Source: Microbacterium esteraromaticum (lineage in GTDB: Bacteria; Actinomycetota; Actinomycetes; Actinomycetales; Microbacteriaceae). Taken from it: a stretch of DNA of 64,000 bases. The DNA is taken from the NCBI RefSeq assembly GCF_014084045.1, contig NZ_CP043732.1:1116001-1180000 (forward strand), given 5' to 3'. Each line of letters opens with the position of its first letter. The stretch's first letter is position 1. The translations under genes were made by a program, and so were the position numbers. Positions 54,887 through 63,680 of the stretch are shown piece by piece. The notes under the pieces are model-generated. The model was not told where the DNA came from, did not search any database, and saw only the letters and a list, made by a program, of their open reading frames with translations.

Positions 54887-55034
54887 CCGCATCCCCGGTC
54901 ATTGAGCGAGGAGCGCAGCGACGAGACGAAAGGCCCCAGCCTGCAGAGAAGGGACGTTTCGACTCGCTTCGCTCGCTCAACGACCGGGGGTACTCACACC
55001 TCGGCAGGAAGAGCGAGCGCAGCCAAGGGACCGA

Positions 55035-55050
55035 TGTTTCACGTGAACGA
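55035..55050. promoter_or_regulatory. Degenerate parS site
   Basis: TGTTTCACGTGAACGA matches 14 of 16 consensus positions. It is joined directly to a GAGACGAAATG fragment of a forward repeat, suggesting it was broken by recombination. Confidence 0.55.
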
Positions 55051-55095
55051 GACGAAATGCGCTCGCTTAACGACCGATGCACCCGGCTCCCCCGG

Positions 55096-55395
55096 TCACC
55101 GTCGTGCGCGCAGGGCCCGCTCTCGGGCACTCCACCCCTTGATGGCATCGAATCCGCCCTCGATGAAGGCGAGTCGCTTTGCGTGGCTCCACCCATGAAT
55201 CTGCTTCTCAAGCGCGAATGCCTCGTCAATGCGGTCGAACTCTGCGAACCATTCGAGTTCGACGGGGCGTCGACTGGTGGTGTAGTCGCTTCCCAATCCC
55301 TGCTGATGAGCTTCGATTCGATCGTCGAGGTGCTTGGTGCTGCCCGCATAGAAGGTCCCATCGGAGCAGCGAAGTACGTAGGTGAACCCGGTCAT
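55096..55395 (-). CDS. GIY-YIG nuclease-domain protein
   Basis: 99 residues forming a single GIY-YIG domain of the small YhbQ/UPF0213 kind: FTYVLRCSDGTFYAGST holds the Tyr-Val-Leu and Tyr-Ala-Gly forms of the GIY and YIG strands, followed by Arg26, and EKQIHGWSHAKR near the end. Free-standing members cleave DNA but their cellular role is unclear. It lies at the edge of the repeat array, with one more reverse repeat at 55487 on its other side. In most relatives parA and rsmG are close neighbours, so this gene looks inserted. Confidence 0.85.
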   Translation of the reverse strand: MTGFTYVLRCSDGTFYAGSTKHLDDRIEAHQQGLGSDYTTSRRPVELEWFAEFDRIDEAFALEKQIHGWSHAKRLAFIEGGFDAIKGWSARERALRARR

Positions 55396-55486
55396 TCACG
55401 GAATCTAGCGCCGTAGGCATGGGGCGGTACCTGGCGGGTGCGCGGATGTGGAGAACCGGACGATCCGCCGCGCCACGCAGAACGGG

Positions 55487-55521
55487 CGTTTCGACTCGCT
55501 GCGCTCGCTCAACGACCGGGG
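55487..55521. repeat. Single reverse REP-like element
   Basis: CGTTTCGACTCGCTGCGCTC followed by GCTCAACGACC, matching the reverse repeats of the array. It lies between the GIY-YIG gene and the rsmG stop. Confidence 0.8.
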
Positions 55522-55546
55522 GGCCCGCTCGCGCATCGACCGGGGG

Positions 55547-56173
55547 TCAGGCGCGGACGCGGGCGCGGACCACACGGGTGGTCTCGGAGAGGATGTCCTC
55601 CCCCAGCACCTGTACCGAGACGTCGGTCACCTTGTGCTTCCGGAGCACCTTCTGTGCTGACTCGATCTCCGCCGGCACATTGTGCCCCTTGAGCAGGATC
55701 AGTTCGCCGCCATCTTTCGCCAGTGGTGCCGTGATCGGCACCAGTGTGCGCATCGCGCTCACTGCCCTGGCGGTGACCACATCGAACTCCAGTCCGACAT
55801 CTTCCGCGCGGGCGCGCATCACCTTCACGTTGTCGAGACCGAGCGCATCCACCTGCTCGTTCAGCCAGGTCACTCGACGGTCCATCGGCTCGATCAGAGT
55901 CCAGTGCACATCGGGGCGGCTGATCGCGAGCACAAGGCCGGGAAGACCCGCGCCCGATCCCACGTCGGCAACCGATCCATGGAAGAGAGGGGCAGCGATC
56001 GCCGAATTCAGGATGTGCCGGGTCCAGATGCGCGGAAGCTCGAGAGGACCGATCAGTCCCCGAAGCTCGCCCTCCGCCACCAGCGCCTCAGTGAACTGAC
56101 GCGCCAGATCGATACGGTCACCGAACAGCTCTGCTGCGACCGCGGGTTCGGACTCGACGGTGGGGTTGTCCAT
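55547..56173 (-). CDS. rsmG: 16S rRNA (guanine-N7) methyltransferase RsmG
   Basis: 208 residues. The SAM-binding motif VADVGSGAGLPGLVLAI and DVVTARAVSAMRTL are those of RsmG (GidB), which methylates G527 of 16S rRNA. Start ATG 56173. It belongs to the conserved rsmG-parA-parB segment beside the origin, here separated from parA by the repeats and GIY-YIG gene. Confidence 0.95.
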   Translation of the reverse strand: MDNPTVESEPAVAAELFGDRIDLARQFTEALVAEGELRGLIGPLELPRIWTRHILNSAIAAPLFHGSVADVGSGAGLPGLVLAISRPDVHWTLIEPMDRRVTWLNEQVDALGLDNVKVMRARAEDVGLEFDVVTARAVSAMRTLVPITAPLAKDGGELILLKGHNVPAEIESAQKVLRKHKVTDVSVQVLGEDILSETTRVVRARVRA

Positions 56174-56252
56174 GTGGGGATCCTAGGTCTTTGGGAGACA
56201 ACGGATGAGATCTGGGCGCTTCAACCCGCTTCGACCGCTTCAGCGATCGGAA

Positions 56253-56268
56253 TGTTCCACGTGAAACA
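56253..56268. promoter_or_regulatory. parS-like site between jag and rsmG
   Basis: TGTTCCACGTGAAACA matches 15 of 16 consensus positions and lies in the 100-base gap between the jag stop and the rsmG start. Confidence 0.8.
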
Positions 56269-56273
56269 TCGCG

Positions 56274-56759
56274 TCAACCGCGCGAGATCACCGTGTGCCG
56301 GTCGGCACCCTCGCCGTACGACTCCGACGTCAGTCCACGATCGGAGACGATGTCGTGCACCAGCTTGCGCTCGTAGCTCGACATCGAGGGCAGGGATGCC
56401 TGCCTGGCTCCCTCATCGAGCTTCGCAACAGCGGCATCCACCAGCTGCTCGAGCTGGCGGCGACGGGTATCGCGCGATCCCCCGATGTCGAGGATCAGAC
56501 GGGAGAACGTTCCGGTCTTGCTCTGAACGGCCAGCCGGGTCAGTTCCTGCAGTGCCTGCACCGTGTCGGGCGCGGACAGCACAGACAAGCCGTTGCCCTC
56601 CGCTTCGACCGAAACATAGGCGCGGCCCTGGCGCACATCGAGATTGAGGTCACCGTCGATGTCGGCGATGTCGAGCAGCTCCTCGATGAAGTCAGCGGCG
56701 ACATCGCCCTCGTGCTCGAGCTCTTCGACCGACGGCGCGGCCTTCACGTCATCGGTCAT
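56274..56759 (-). CDS. Jag/KhpB-like RNA-binding protein
   Basis: 161 residues. A KH domain (DLNLDVRQGRAYVSVEAEG, then TVQALQELTRLAVQSK) and an R3H domain (SLPSMSSYERKLVHDIV) are present; the N-terminal Jag domain of Firmicutes is absent, as usual in actinobacteria. It binds RNA and is linked to cell division control in streptococci. It starts at the last base of yidC's stop region (overlap at 56759). Confidence 0.92.
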   Translation of the reverse strand: MTDDVKAAPSVEELEHEGDVAADFIEELLDIADIDGDLNLDVRQGRAYVSVEAEGNGLSVLSAPDTVQALQELTRLAVQSKTGTFSRLILDIGGSRDTRRRQLEQLVDAAVAKLDEGARQASLPSMSSYERKLVHDIVSDRGLTSESYGEGADRHTVISRG

Positions 56760-57769
56760 CAGTTGGAGCCCTTCTTCTTCGCACGCTTCTTGCTCATCGG
56801 CTGCTCACGCTTCGGAGCCTCGGCCTTCGCCTTCTCGAGCTCCTCGAGCTTGCGCTGCTCCTCAGCCTCGTACACCGCGATCGGAACGACCTTGCCCTGC
56901 GCATTGATCGCCTTGCCCTTGCGAGCAAGACGCTCCTCGCGCGCCTTCGCCGCCTCGGAACCGGGGGTCGGCATCTCGCGGATCACGAGGAACTGCTGCG
57001 CCATGGTCCACAGGTTCGACACGAACCAGTACATGACGACGCCGAGCGGGAAGAACACGCCCGAGAAGATGAAGCCCAGCGGCAGCACGTAGAGCATGAT
57101 CTTCTGCATCTGGTACGCCTGGCCGGTCTTGGCCTCTGGCGACAGGTTCTTCGAGATGATCTGCAGCTGGGTGAAGAACTGCGAGACGATCATCAGCACG
57201 ACCAGCGTGGCGAGCAGGATGATCGCCGTCATGTTCTGCGACTCCCACGCGACGCTGAGCGTCTCGTGCAGTGACACGGAGCCGAACAGCTTGGCGTCAT
57301 AGAACTGCTGAGTGAGCTCATTGCTGAGCAGGCCCACACCAGCGAAGTCGGAATTCTTCGCGATCTTCTGCACGTCGTTCAGCACGCTGAAGAGCGCAAA
57401 GAAGATCGGCATCTGCACCAGCAGCGGAAGGCAGCTCGACATCGGCGTCGTGCCGTGCTTCTTGTAGAGCGCCATGGTCTCGCGGCTCATCGCCTCGCGA
57501 GAGAGCTGATCCTTCTTGCCGCGATACTTCTCCTGGACTTTTCGCAGTTCAGGAGCGATTTCCATCATCTTGCGCTGGCTCTTGATCTGCTTCACGAACA
57601 GCGGGAAGACCGCCGCGCGCACCACGATCACCAGACCGACGATCGACAGCACCCAGGTCATTCCGTCGGCCGGCGCCATTCCGATCGCCGTGAACAGCCA
57701 GTGCCACGCAACGAGAATGAGCTCAACAGCCCATTTCAGCGGCCACAGGATGATTCCCAGGAAGTCCAC
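56759..57769 (-). CDS. yidC: Membrane protein insertase YidC
   Basis: 336 residues. The Oxa1/YidC core shows VKQIKSQRKMMEIAPELRKV, GTTPMSSCLPLLVQMPIFFALF and the late FSGVFFPLGVVMYWFVSN, giving five membrane helices. The C-terminus is basic (KKRAKKKGSN) for ribosome binding. It inserts membrane proteins alone or with SecYEG. It lacks the periplasmic domain of Gram-negative YidC. Confidence 0.96.
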   Translation of the reverse strand: MDFLGIILWPLKWAVELILVAWHWLFTAIGMAPADGMTWVLSIVGLVIVVRAAVFPLFVKQIKSQRKMMEIAPELRKVQEKYRGKKDQLSREAMSRETMALYKKHGTTPMSSCLPLLVQMPIFFALFSVLNDVQKIAKNSDFAGVGLLSNELTQQFYDAKLFGSVSLHETLSVAWESQNMTAIILLATLVVLMIVSQFFTQLQIISKNLSPEAKTGQAYQMQKIMLYVLPLGFIFSGVFFPLGVVMYWFVSNLWTMAQQFLVIREMPTPGSEAAKAREERLARKGKAINAQGKVVPIAVYEAEEQRKLEELEKAKAEAPKREQPMSKKRAKKKGSN

Positions 57770-57772
57770 TGT

Positions 57773-58123
57773 TCAGTCCTTTCGAGCAGGTACGACGAAC
57801 CCGCGCGGGGTCAGTTCGTATCGGAAATGAGCATGGGGCTTGACGTCGTCGACGCCGCCCTTGCTCCACGGATTGCAACGCAGGATGCGCCAGACGGAGA
57901 GCACTGCTCCCCACACGGCGCCGTTCTGCTGAACCGCCCCTACAGCGTACGCGGAACAGGACGGGTAATACCTGCACACGTCGCCATACAGCGGTGAGAT
58001 CACAGCCCGGTAGAGGGCCAGGAAGGCCAGCGCGAGATTGCGCGGAAGCAGCGCGATGCCGCGCAGCAGATCGGATGCCCGGAACCGCGCCGTTCCGAAG
58101 GCGTACGACGGCAGCGCGCTCAT
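57773..58123 (-). CDS. yidD: Membrane protein insertion efficiency factor YidD
   Basis: 116 residues from ATG 58123. The signature ALYRAVISPLYGDVCRYYPS followed by CSAYAV and LRCNPWSKGGVD is that of YidD. It assists YidC in membrane insertion. Its ATG overlaps the rnpA stop (ATGA) and it ends 3 bases before yidC. Confidence 0.95.
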   Translation of the reverse strand: MSALPSYAFGTARFRASDLLRGIALLPRNLALAFLALYRAVISPLYGDVCRYYPSCSAYAVGAVQQNGAVWGAVLSVWRILRCNPWSKGGVDDVKPHAHFRYELTPRGFVVPARKD

Positions 58124-58470
58124 GCGCGTGCCGACCCGGACAGCACGCGGCGCAGGCAGCGTTCGACGTCGATCCGAAGAGACGCGAAGTCCGCGGAGGC
58201 GGATGCAGGAAGGGCACGGATGACGACATCCGTGCCCTCGGGAACCATGTCGATGAACTCCGCGCACACGGCCTTGAGGCGTCGGCGAACGGTGTTGCGA
58301 ACCACGGCGGTTCCTACCTGCTTGCTGATGATGAACCCGAACCGGGGAGCCCGCTGATCAGCGCCACGAAGCACTGAGGTGATCAGACGCGGTCCGCCGC
58401 ATCGTGTGCCCCGACGGACCACCTGTCGGTAGTCGACGCCGCGAGTCAGTCGATTCGGCCGGGCGAGCAC
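58120..58470 (-). CDS. rnpA: Ribonuclease P protein component
   Basis: 116 residues from GTG 58470. The RNR motif region reads GTAVVRNTVRRRLKAV; the start is ARPNRLTRGVDYRQVVRRG. It binds RNase P RNA and tRNA leaders. It lies 7 bases after rpmH, the classic origin-linked order. Confidence 0.95.
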   Translation of the reverse strand: MLARPNRLTRGVDYRQVVRRGTRCGGPRLITSVLRGADQRAPRFGFIISKQVGTAVVRNTVRRRLKAVCAEFIDMVPEGTDVVIRALPASASADFASLRIDVERCLRRVLSGSARA

Positions 58471-58477
58471 TGAGCTG

Positions 58478-58615
58478 TCAGGCCGAGAGCTCGGTGCGGC
58501 CCTTCGCGCGGCGAGCCGAGAGGATGGCGCGGCCGGCGCGGGTGCGCATGCGGGCGCGGAAGCCGTGCTTCTTGGCGCGACGACGGTTGTTGGGCTGGAA
58601 GGTGCGCTTGCTCAT
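58478..58615 (-). CDS. rpmH: 50S ribosomal protein L34
   Basis: 45 residues: [20 protein letters not shown], then [20 protein letters not shown] and TELSA. Very basic and of normal length. ATG 58615. It is the first gene of the rpmH-rnpA-yidD-yidC-jag operon and divergent from dnaA. A minus-strand TTGACT at 58686-58691 is a possible -35 element. Confidence 0.97.
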   Translation of the reverse strand: MSKRTFQPNNRRRAKKHGFRARMRTRAGRAILSARRAKGRTELSA

Positions 58616-58796
58616 GGAATCACTCCGGGAATGGTGTCACCGGGTCTAAGCATCCGGAGACAGGGGGTACTGCCTAAATGGCATAAGTCAACCGATTAAG
58701 GGTACGACCTGCCGACGCGCAGGGCAAATCAGCCCCCGGATGCCAGGACGGTCCGCGCCGGATCCCGCCGTGCTGCCGTGGAGTTGCGCACACCCA

Positions 58797-58906
58797 TTAT
58801 CCACAACTGTGGAGATCGGCCGGTCTTGCGACACACCCGCATGTTTCCGCGGGCGGCTTGCTGTTAACCGCGGCGGTGACTACCGTGGCATGCGACGTTA
58901 TCCACA
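58797..58906. promoter_or_regulatory. DnaA boxes in the rpmH-dnaA gap
   Basis: Two perfect TTATCCACA boxes, at 58797-58805 and 58898-58906, lie in the 342-base divergent gap. They suggest autoregulation of dnaA and may form part of a split origin. The rest of the gap holds the two divergent promoters. Confidence 0.8.
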
Positions 58907-58957
58907 GGGGGAGACCACGCTTCACGCGACCTTTCCACAACTTCGCCCCGGAGCACC

Positions 58958-60355
58958 ATGACCTCTGCCGCCCATCCCGATGTGCCGATCTGGTCGATTC
59001 TGCTCGAGCGACTCGGGGATGACGAGCGGGTCAGTCCCCAGCTGCGGGGCTTCCTGAGCCTGGTCGTGCCTGCCGGGGTCATGGGAGGCGTGCTGTATCT
59101 CGACGTGCCGAACGATCTCACCGCGGCGCAGATCAACAAGCGCCTGCGAGTGCCGATGATGGAGGCGCTCTCCGCCATCGGCGACGAGGTCACCTCGTAC
59201 CGCACCGTCGTGAACCACGAGCTGATCGACCAGCCGACCGCCCCCATCGCCGTTCCGGAGTTCGCCGCCCCTGAACCCGCCCGCGTCGAATCGCCGATGG
59301 AGCAGCAGCAGCCCGCTCCCCTGCGCCACGAGTCGCGCCTGAACCCGAAGTACACCTTCGACAACTTCGTCATCGGACAGTCCAACCGCTTCGCGCATGC
59401 CGCCGCGGTCGCGGTCGCCGAGGCGCCGGCGAAGGCATACAACCCGCTGTTCATCTACGGCGACTCCGGCCTCGGCAAGACGCACCTGCTGCACGCGATC
59501 GGCGACTACGCGCAGTCTCTGTACGCCGGGGTCAAGGTGCGGTACGTCTCGAGCGAGGAGTTCACGAACGACTTCATCAACTCGATCGCCAACAACCGCG
59601 GCGCGGCATTCCAGAGCCGGTACCGCGAGGTCGACATCCTGCTCATCGACGACATCCAGTTCCTGCAGGGTCGTGCCGAGACGCAGGAGGCGTTCTTCCA
59701 CACCTTCAATCAGCTGCACGATCACAACAAGCAGGTCGTGATCACGAGCGACGTGGCACCCAAGCTGCTCACCGGATTCGAAGACCGCATGCGCAGCCGC
59801 TTCGAGTGGGGTCTGATCACCGACGTGCAGGCCCCCGACCTCGAGACGCGCATCGCGATCCTGCGCAAGAAGGCGCAGAGCGAGTCGCTGCACATCCCCG
59901 ACGAGGTGCTCGAGTACATCGCCACCGTCGTGTCGTCCAACATCCGCGAACTCGAGGGCGCGCTCATCCGCGTCTCGGCCTTCGCCAGTCTCAACCGCTC
60001 GATGCTCGACATCTCGCTCGCGCAGACCGTGCTGCGCGACATCGTCGACACCACCGAGGACAACATCATCTCGCCGACCGACATCATCACGGCGACGGCG
60101 GCGTACTTCAAGCTCACCGTCGACGACCTGTACGGTTCGAGCCGCTCGCAGCAGATTGCGACCGCCAGGCAGATCGCGATGTACCTGTGCCGTGAGCGCA
60201 CCAGCCTGTCGCTGCCGAAGATCGGTCAGCTGTTCGGCAATCGCGATCACACGACGGTGATGTACGCGGTGAAGAAGATCAGCGAGCTGATGAAAGAGCG
60301 CCGGTCGCTGTACAACCAGGTGACCGAGATCACCACTCAGATCAGCCGACGCTGA
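58958..60355 (+). CDS. dnaA: Chromosomal replication initiator DnaA
   Basis: 465 residues with all four domains: N-terminal interaction domain (WSILLERLGDD), a linker rich in Pro/Glu, the AAA+ core from NPKYTFDNFVIGQSNRFAHA with Walker A GDSGLGKTHLL and Walker B ILLIDDIQFLQG, and the DNA-binding domain with NRDHTTVMYAVKKI. It binds DnaA boxes, opens oriC and loads DnaB. Start ATG 58958. Confidence 0.98.
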   Translation: MTSAAHPDVPIWSILLERLGDDERVSPQLRGFLSLVVPAGVMGGVLYLDVPNDLTAAQINKRLRVPMMEALSAIGDEVTSYRTVVNHELIDQPTAPIAVPEFAAPEPARVESPMEQQQPAPLRHESRLNPKYTFDNFVIGQSNRFAHAAAVAVAEAPAKAYNPLFIYGDSGLGKTHLLHAIGDYAQSLYAGVKVRYVSSEEFTNDFINSIANNRGAAFQSRYREVDILLIDDIQFLQGRAETQEAFFHTFNQLHDHNKQVVITSDVAPKLLTGFEDRMRSRFEWGLITDVQAPDLETRIAILRKKAQSESLHIPDEVLEYIATVVSSNIRELEGALIRVSAFASLNRSMLDISLAQTVLRDIVDTTEDNIISPTDIITATAAYFKLTVDDLYGSSRSQQIATARQIAMYLCRERTSLSLPKIGQLFGNRDHTTVMYAVKKISELMKERRSLYNQVTEITTQISRR

Positions 60356-60773
60356 CGACCCCGACACGCCTGATCCCGCGCGGAATCGCGCCGGTTCTCC
60401 GCAGCCCTTGTGGATAACTTGTGGAAACAATCGTCTCGGGATGCCCTCGCCATAACCGCCCTGTGGATAAGCGCGGAGGCCGGTCGAACGTCCAACACCC
60501 CCGAAACCCGCGGATTCCTCAGGGATTCCACATGTCACACGGATGTAGTTACCTACTCTCTGCTGATATCCACCGGGTTATCCACAGAATCCACAGTTGT
60601 TAACACCGTTAAGAGATCTCCATCATGTCGAGGGTCATTCGATGACCAGACGGATGTGGACGATCCGGCCCGATCGCCCGGATCGAGGTGGTGGACGGCT
60701 CGTCACCTGCGACTAGCATGGGATCGCCTGCAGTGCGCCCACTGCAGTCAGCAGGTACAACGAGGGAGCGCCC
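60356..60773. other. Chromosome replication origin oriC
   Basis: The 418-base gap between dnaA and dnaN is rich in DnaA boxes: TGTGGATAA 60409-60417 and 60462-60470, TTATCCACA 60578-60586 (all perfect), plus near matches TGTGGAAAC 60420, GATTCCACA 60524 and AATCCACA 60588. AT-rich stretches near 60540-60570 and 60595-60625 (TTGTTAACACCGTTAAGAGA) could unwind first. Position and box density match actinobacterial origins. Confidence 0.92.
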
Positions 60774-61916
60774 GTGAGGTTCCAGGTCAACCGCGATGTG
60801 TTCAGCGAGGCTGTGTCCTTCGTCGTCAAGCTGCTTCCGCAGCGCAATCCGCAGCCGATCCTCGCGGGTGTGCTCATCGAGGCATCCGGTGAGGGCCTCA
60901 CCCTCTCCGCCTTCGACTACGAGGCATCCGCCCGCACCACGATCGAGGCGACCGTCGATGATCCGGGCACGATCCTCGTCCACGGGCGACTGCTGTCCGA
61001 CATCGCCAGCCGGCTGCCGAACGCGCCGATCGAGATCGCGGTCGAGGAGGACGGCGGCGTCGCGGTCACCTGCGGTTCGGCACGCTTCACCCTCGCGGCC
61101 ATGCCTGTCGAGGAATATCCCTCGATCCCCGAGGTCACCGGCTCGACCGGCGTCGTGCCGGCCGAGGACTTCGCCACGGCGATCGCCCAGGTCGCCTTCG
61201 CGGCATCGCGCGACGACGTCACCCCTGTGCTCACGGGCGTGCAGCTCGAGGTCGCCGATCACAACCTGAGTCTCGTCGCCACCGACCGCTACCGAGTCTC
61301 GCTGCGCGACGTGCCGTGGGACGGCGAGGTCGCCGAGCAGTCCGCACTCGTCCCCGCGCGCACCCTGACCGAGGTCGGCAAGACCTTCGCCCACGCGGGC
61401 AATATCGAGGTCGCGTTCTCGGGCGCCGGCGACCGCGAGATCATCGCCTTCACCGCGGGCAACAAGACGGTCACGTCTCTGCTGATCAAAGGCAACTTCC
61501 CGCCTGTGCGCCGGCTGTTCCCCGAGCAGACCGACCACTACGCGGTCGTCAACACCGCGGAGCTCATCGAGGCCGTCCGCCGCGTCGCCCTCGTGCTCGA
61601 CCGCTCGGCACCGCTTCGGTTCACCTTCGGCGCCGACGGCGTGACGATGGATGCATCGGGCAGCGAGCAGGCACGGGCATCCGAGTCGGTCGATGCGCAC
61701 CTCAACGGCGGCGACGATGTGACCCTCGGCCTCAACCCCCAGTACCTGCTCGAGGCGCTCGGTGCGGTCAAGAGCGAGTTCACCCGCGTGACCTTCACCT
61801 CGAGCGACAACGCCAACAAGCTGAGCCCCGTGCTGATCACCAGCCAGACCTCGGTCGATCAGGCCGGCCTCGACTCGTTCAAGTACCTGCTGCAGCCGAA
61901 CCTCCTGCTGCGGTGA
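60774..61916 (+). CDS. dnaN: DNA polymerase III sliding clamp (beta subunit)
   Basis: 380 residues in three clamp domains; begins RFQVNRDVFSEAVSFVVKLL, has LVATDRYRVSLRDVPWDG in the middle and ends near QAGLDSFKYLLQPNLLLR. It holds the polymerase on DNA and recruits repair factors. GTG start at 60774 with CGAGGGAG upstream. Confidence 0.97.
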   Translation: MRFQVNRDVFSEAVSFVVKLLPQRNPQPILAGVLIEASGEGLTLSAFDYEASARTTIEATVDDPGTILVHGRLLSDIASRLPNAPIEIAVEEDGGVAVTCGSARFTLAAMPVEEYPSIPEVTGSTGVVPAEDFATAIAQVAFAASRDDVTPVLTGVQLEVADHNLSLVATDRYRVSLRDVPWDGEVAEQSALVPARTLTEVGKTFAHAGNIEVAFSGAGDREIIAFTAGNKTVTSLLIKGNFPPVRRLFPEQTDHYAVVNTAELIEAVRRVALVLDRSAPLRFTFGADGVTMDASGSEQARASESVDAHLNGGDDVTLGLNPQYLLEALGAVKSEFTRVTFTSSDNANKLSPVLITSQTSVDQAGLDSFKYLLQPNLLLR

Positions 61917-61969
61917 GGGCGGGTCGGCTCGCAGGAGCCGGTGTCGGGGCCCGAAGGTAGGCTGTACCG

Positions 61970-63151
61970 GTGATTGTGGAGCACCTGAACCTGGTCGATT
62001 TCCGCAATTATGCGACGGCCGATCTGACTCTCCACCGAGGCCCGAACGTGCTGGTCGGCAGCAACGGACAGGGCAAGACGAATCTCGCTGAGGCGATCGT
62101 CTTCCTCGCGACTCTCGGGTCTCACCGGGTCTCGTCGGACGCGCCGATGGTCAAGGACTCCCACGACTTCGCCGTCATCCGCGCCCGTCTGGCGCACGGA
62201 GAGCGCAAGGTGCTCGTCGAGGTGCAGCTGAACCGCCAGGGCTCGAACAAGGCGCGGATCAACGGATCGCCGTCGAAGACCAACGAGCTCCCGCGCTATG
62301 CGCACGTCGTGCTGTTCGCGCCTGAGGACCTGCAGATCGTACGGGGTGACCCTTCTTCCCGGAGAAGATTCGCTGATCAGATGCTGATTCAGCGCACACC
62401 CCGGATGGCAGGCGTCATCGCCGATTACGAACGTGTGCTCAAGCAGCGCACCGCGCTGCTCAAGTCGGCGCGCGCCCGCGGGGTGCGCGGAGAGGGCCTG
62501 TCGACCCTGGATGTCTGGGATGACAAGCTCATCGCCCTCGGTTCCGAGATCATCCACGCCCGGCTGCGTCTCGCTGCCGATCTGCAGGGACCGGTCGCCG
62601 ATGCCTATGCCGCCATCGCCGGAGCCGACCATCGCCCGGAGCTCGAGTGGGCGCTGTCGGTGCGCGGCGGCGACCCGGAGGAGGACGATTCCGACGAGAC
62701 GGACGAGACCCCGGACGCCAGGGGCGAGATCGCCGATCAGTTCCGCTCGGCGCTGCAGGCCAAGCGCGCGAAGGAGATCGAACGGGGCCTCACCCTCGTG
62801 GGTCCGCACCGCGACGACCTGATGCTGCGGGTGCGGGGCCTTCCGGTGAAGGGGTACGCGTCTCATGGCGAGTCATGGTCGGTCGCGCTCGCTCTGAGAC
62901 TGGCGTCAGCCGAGCTGCTGCGCGCGGAGTCACCTGCCGGCGATCCGGTGCTCATCCTCGACGACGTCTTCGCCGAGCTCGACGCCGACCGCCGGCAGCG
63001 CCTCGCCGCGCTGACGGCGGGGTACGAGCAGGTCATCGTCACGGCGGCTGTCGAAGCCGACATCCCCGAGCCGCTGCATCGACACGTGGTGCGGATCAGC
63101 GCGGGCACCATCAGCGACGACCGCGAGTCGGAGGGGGATCCGGATGCCTGA
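61970..63151 (+). CDS. recF: DNA replication and repair protein RecF
   Basis: 393 residues. Walker A GSNGQGKTNLAEAI near residue 35, the SMC-like signature and Walker B DPVLILDDVFAELDADRRQ. It helps load RecA at single-strand gaps. GTG start. Its end overlaps the next gene by 8 bases. An acidic insert EEDDSDETDE lies around residue 240. Confidence 0.95.
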   Translation: MIVEHLNLVDFRNYATADLTLHRGPNVLVGSNGQGKTNLAEAIVFLATLGSHRVSSDAPMVKDSHDFAVIRARLAHGERKVLVEVQLNRQGSNKARINGSPSKTNELPRYAHVVLFAPEDLQIVRGDPSSRRRFADQMLIQRTPRMAGVIADYERVLKQRTALLKSARARGVRGEGLSTLDVWDDKLIALGSEIIHARLRLAADLQGPVADAYAAIAGADHRPELEWALSVRGGDPEEDDSDETDETPDARGEIADQFRSALQAKRAKEIERGLTLVGPHRDDLMLRVRGLPVKGYASHGESWSVALALRLASAELLRAESPAGDPVLILDDVFAELDADRRQRLAALTAGYEQVIVTAAVEADIPEPLHRHVVRISAGTISDDRESEGDPDA

Positions 63152-63629
63152 TCCGCAGCCGCCTGAGACGGTCGCGACGTACCTGCGCCTGCGAGGGCTG
63201 AAGCCGAGCGCGAAGAACTGGAAGCGCAAGAAGCGCATCGAGGCCGACGACGACAACGCTCCGTTCACCAAGGGGCGCGATCCCGGCACTCTCGGAGACG
63301 TGCTCGCCAAGCTCACGAAGGACTCGGGCTGGGAGAAGACTCTCGCCGCCGAGGATCTCGTGCGGCAGTGGGCCGAGCTCGCCGGGGCCGACACCGCGAA
63401 GCACTCCGAGCCCGTGTCGCTCGAGCGCGGGGTGCTCACGGTGAAGTGCGACTCGACGGCCTGGGCGAAGAACCTGCAGTTCATGCGGGCGGTGATCATG
63501 ACCGAGATCGGCAACCGCTATCCGGATGCCGGAGTGCAGAACCTGCGCTTCATCGGACCGGACGTGCCGTCGTGGAAGTGGGGTCCGCGGGTCGTGCCGG
63601 GACGGGGTCCACGAGACACCTACGGGTAG
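63144..63629 (+). CDS. DUF721 protein (DciA-like)
   Basis: 161 residues. The DUF721 core reads LVRQWAELAGADTAKHSEPV and TVKCDSTAWAKNLQFMRAVI. In DciA this KH-like domain supports loading of the replicative helicase in bacteria that lack DnaC, which fits an actinobacterium. It overlaps recF by 8 bases and precedes gyrB, a conserved order. Confidence 0.88.
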   Translation: MPDPQPPETVATYLRLRGLKPSAKNWKRKKRIEADDDNAPFTKGRDPGTLGDVLAKLTKDSGWEKTLAAEDLVRQWAELAGADTAKHSEPVSLERGVLTVKCDSTAWAKNLQFMRAVIMTEIGNRYPDAGVQNLRFIGPDVPSWKWGPRVVPGRGPRDTYG

Positions 63630-63680
63630 GACACCACGCCCGCACCCTCAAGCGCTCAGAGGCGATCACACGGCGTTTGA

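Larger units (their letters stand above)
53905..54990. repeat. Array of inverted REP-like repeats
   Basis: The stretch between parA and the GIY-YIG gene contains no gene. It holds about ten forward elements (GGTCATTGAGCGAGGAGCGC continuing AGCGACGAGACGAAA) and seven reverse ones (CGTTTCGACTCGCTTCGCTC continuing GCTCAACGACC). Forward and reverse elements alternate 18-25 bases apart, so each pair can fold into a long imperfect hairpin. Clear forward starts are at about 53954, 54012, 54089, 54254, 54358, 54521, 54625, 54731 and 54897. These repeats are, from memory, common between genes in Microbacteriaceae. parS sites follow four of the pairs. Confidence 0.9.

Noticed and set aside
53905..54990. 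CRISPR array
   Set aside because: Repeats are regularly spaced but alternate in orientation, the spacers recur, units are tandem duplicates, and no cas gene is present.
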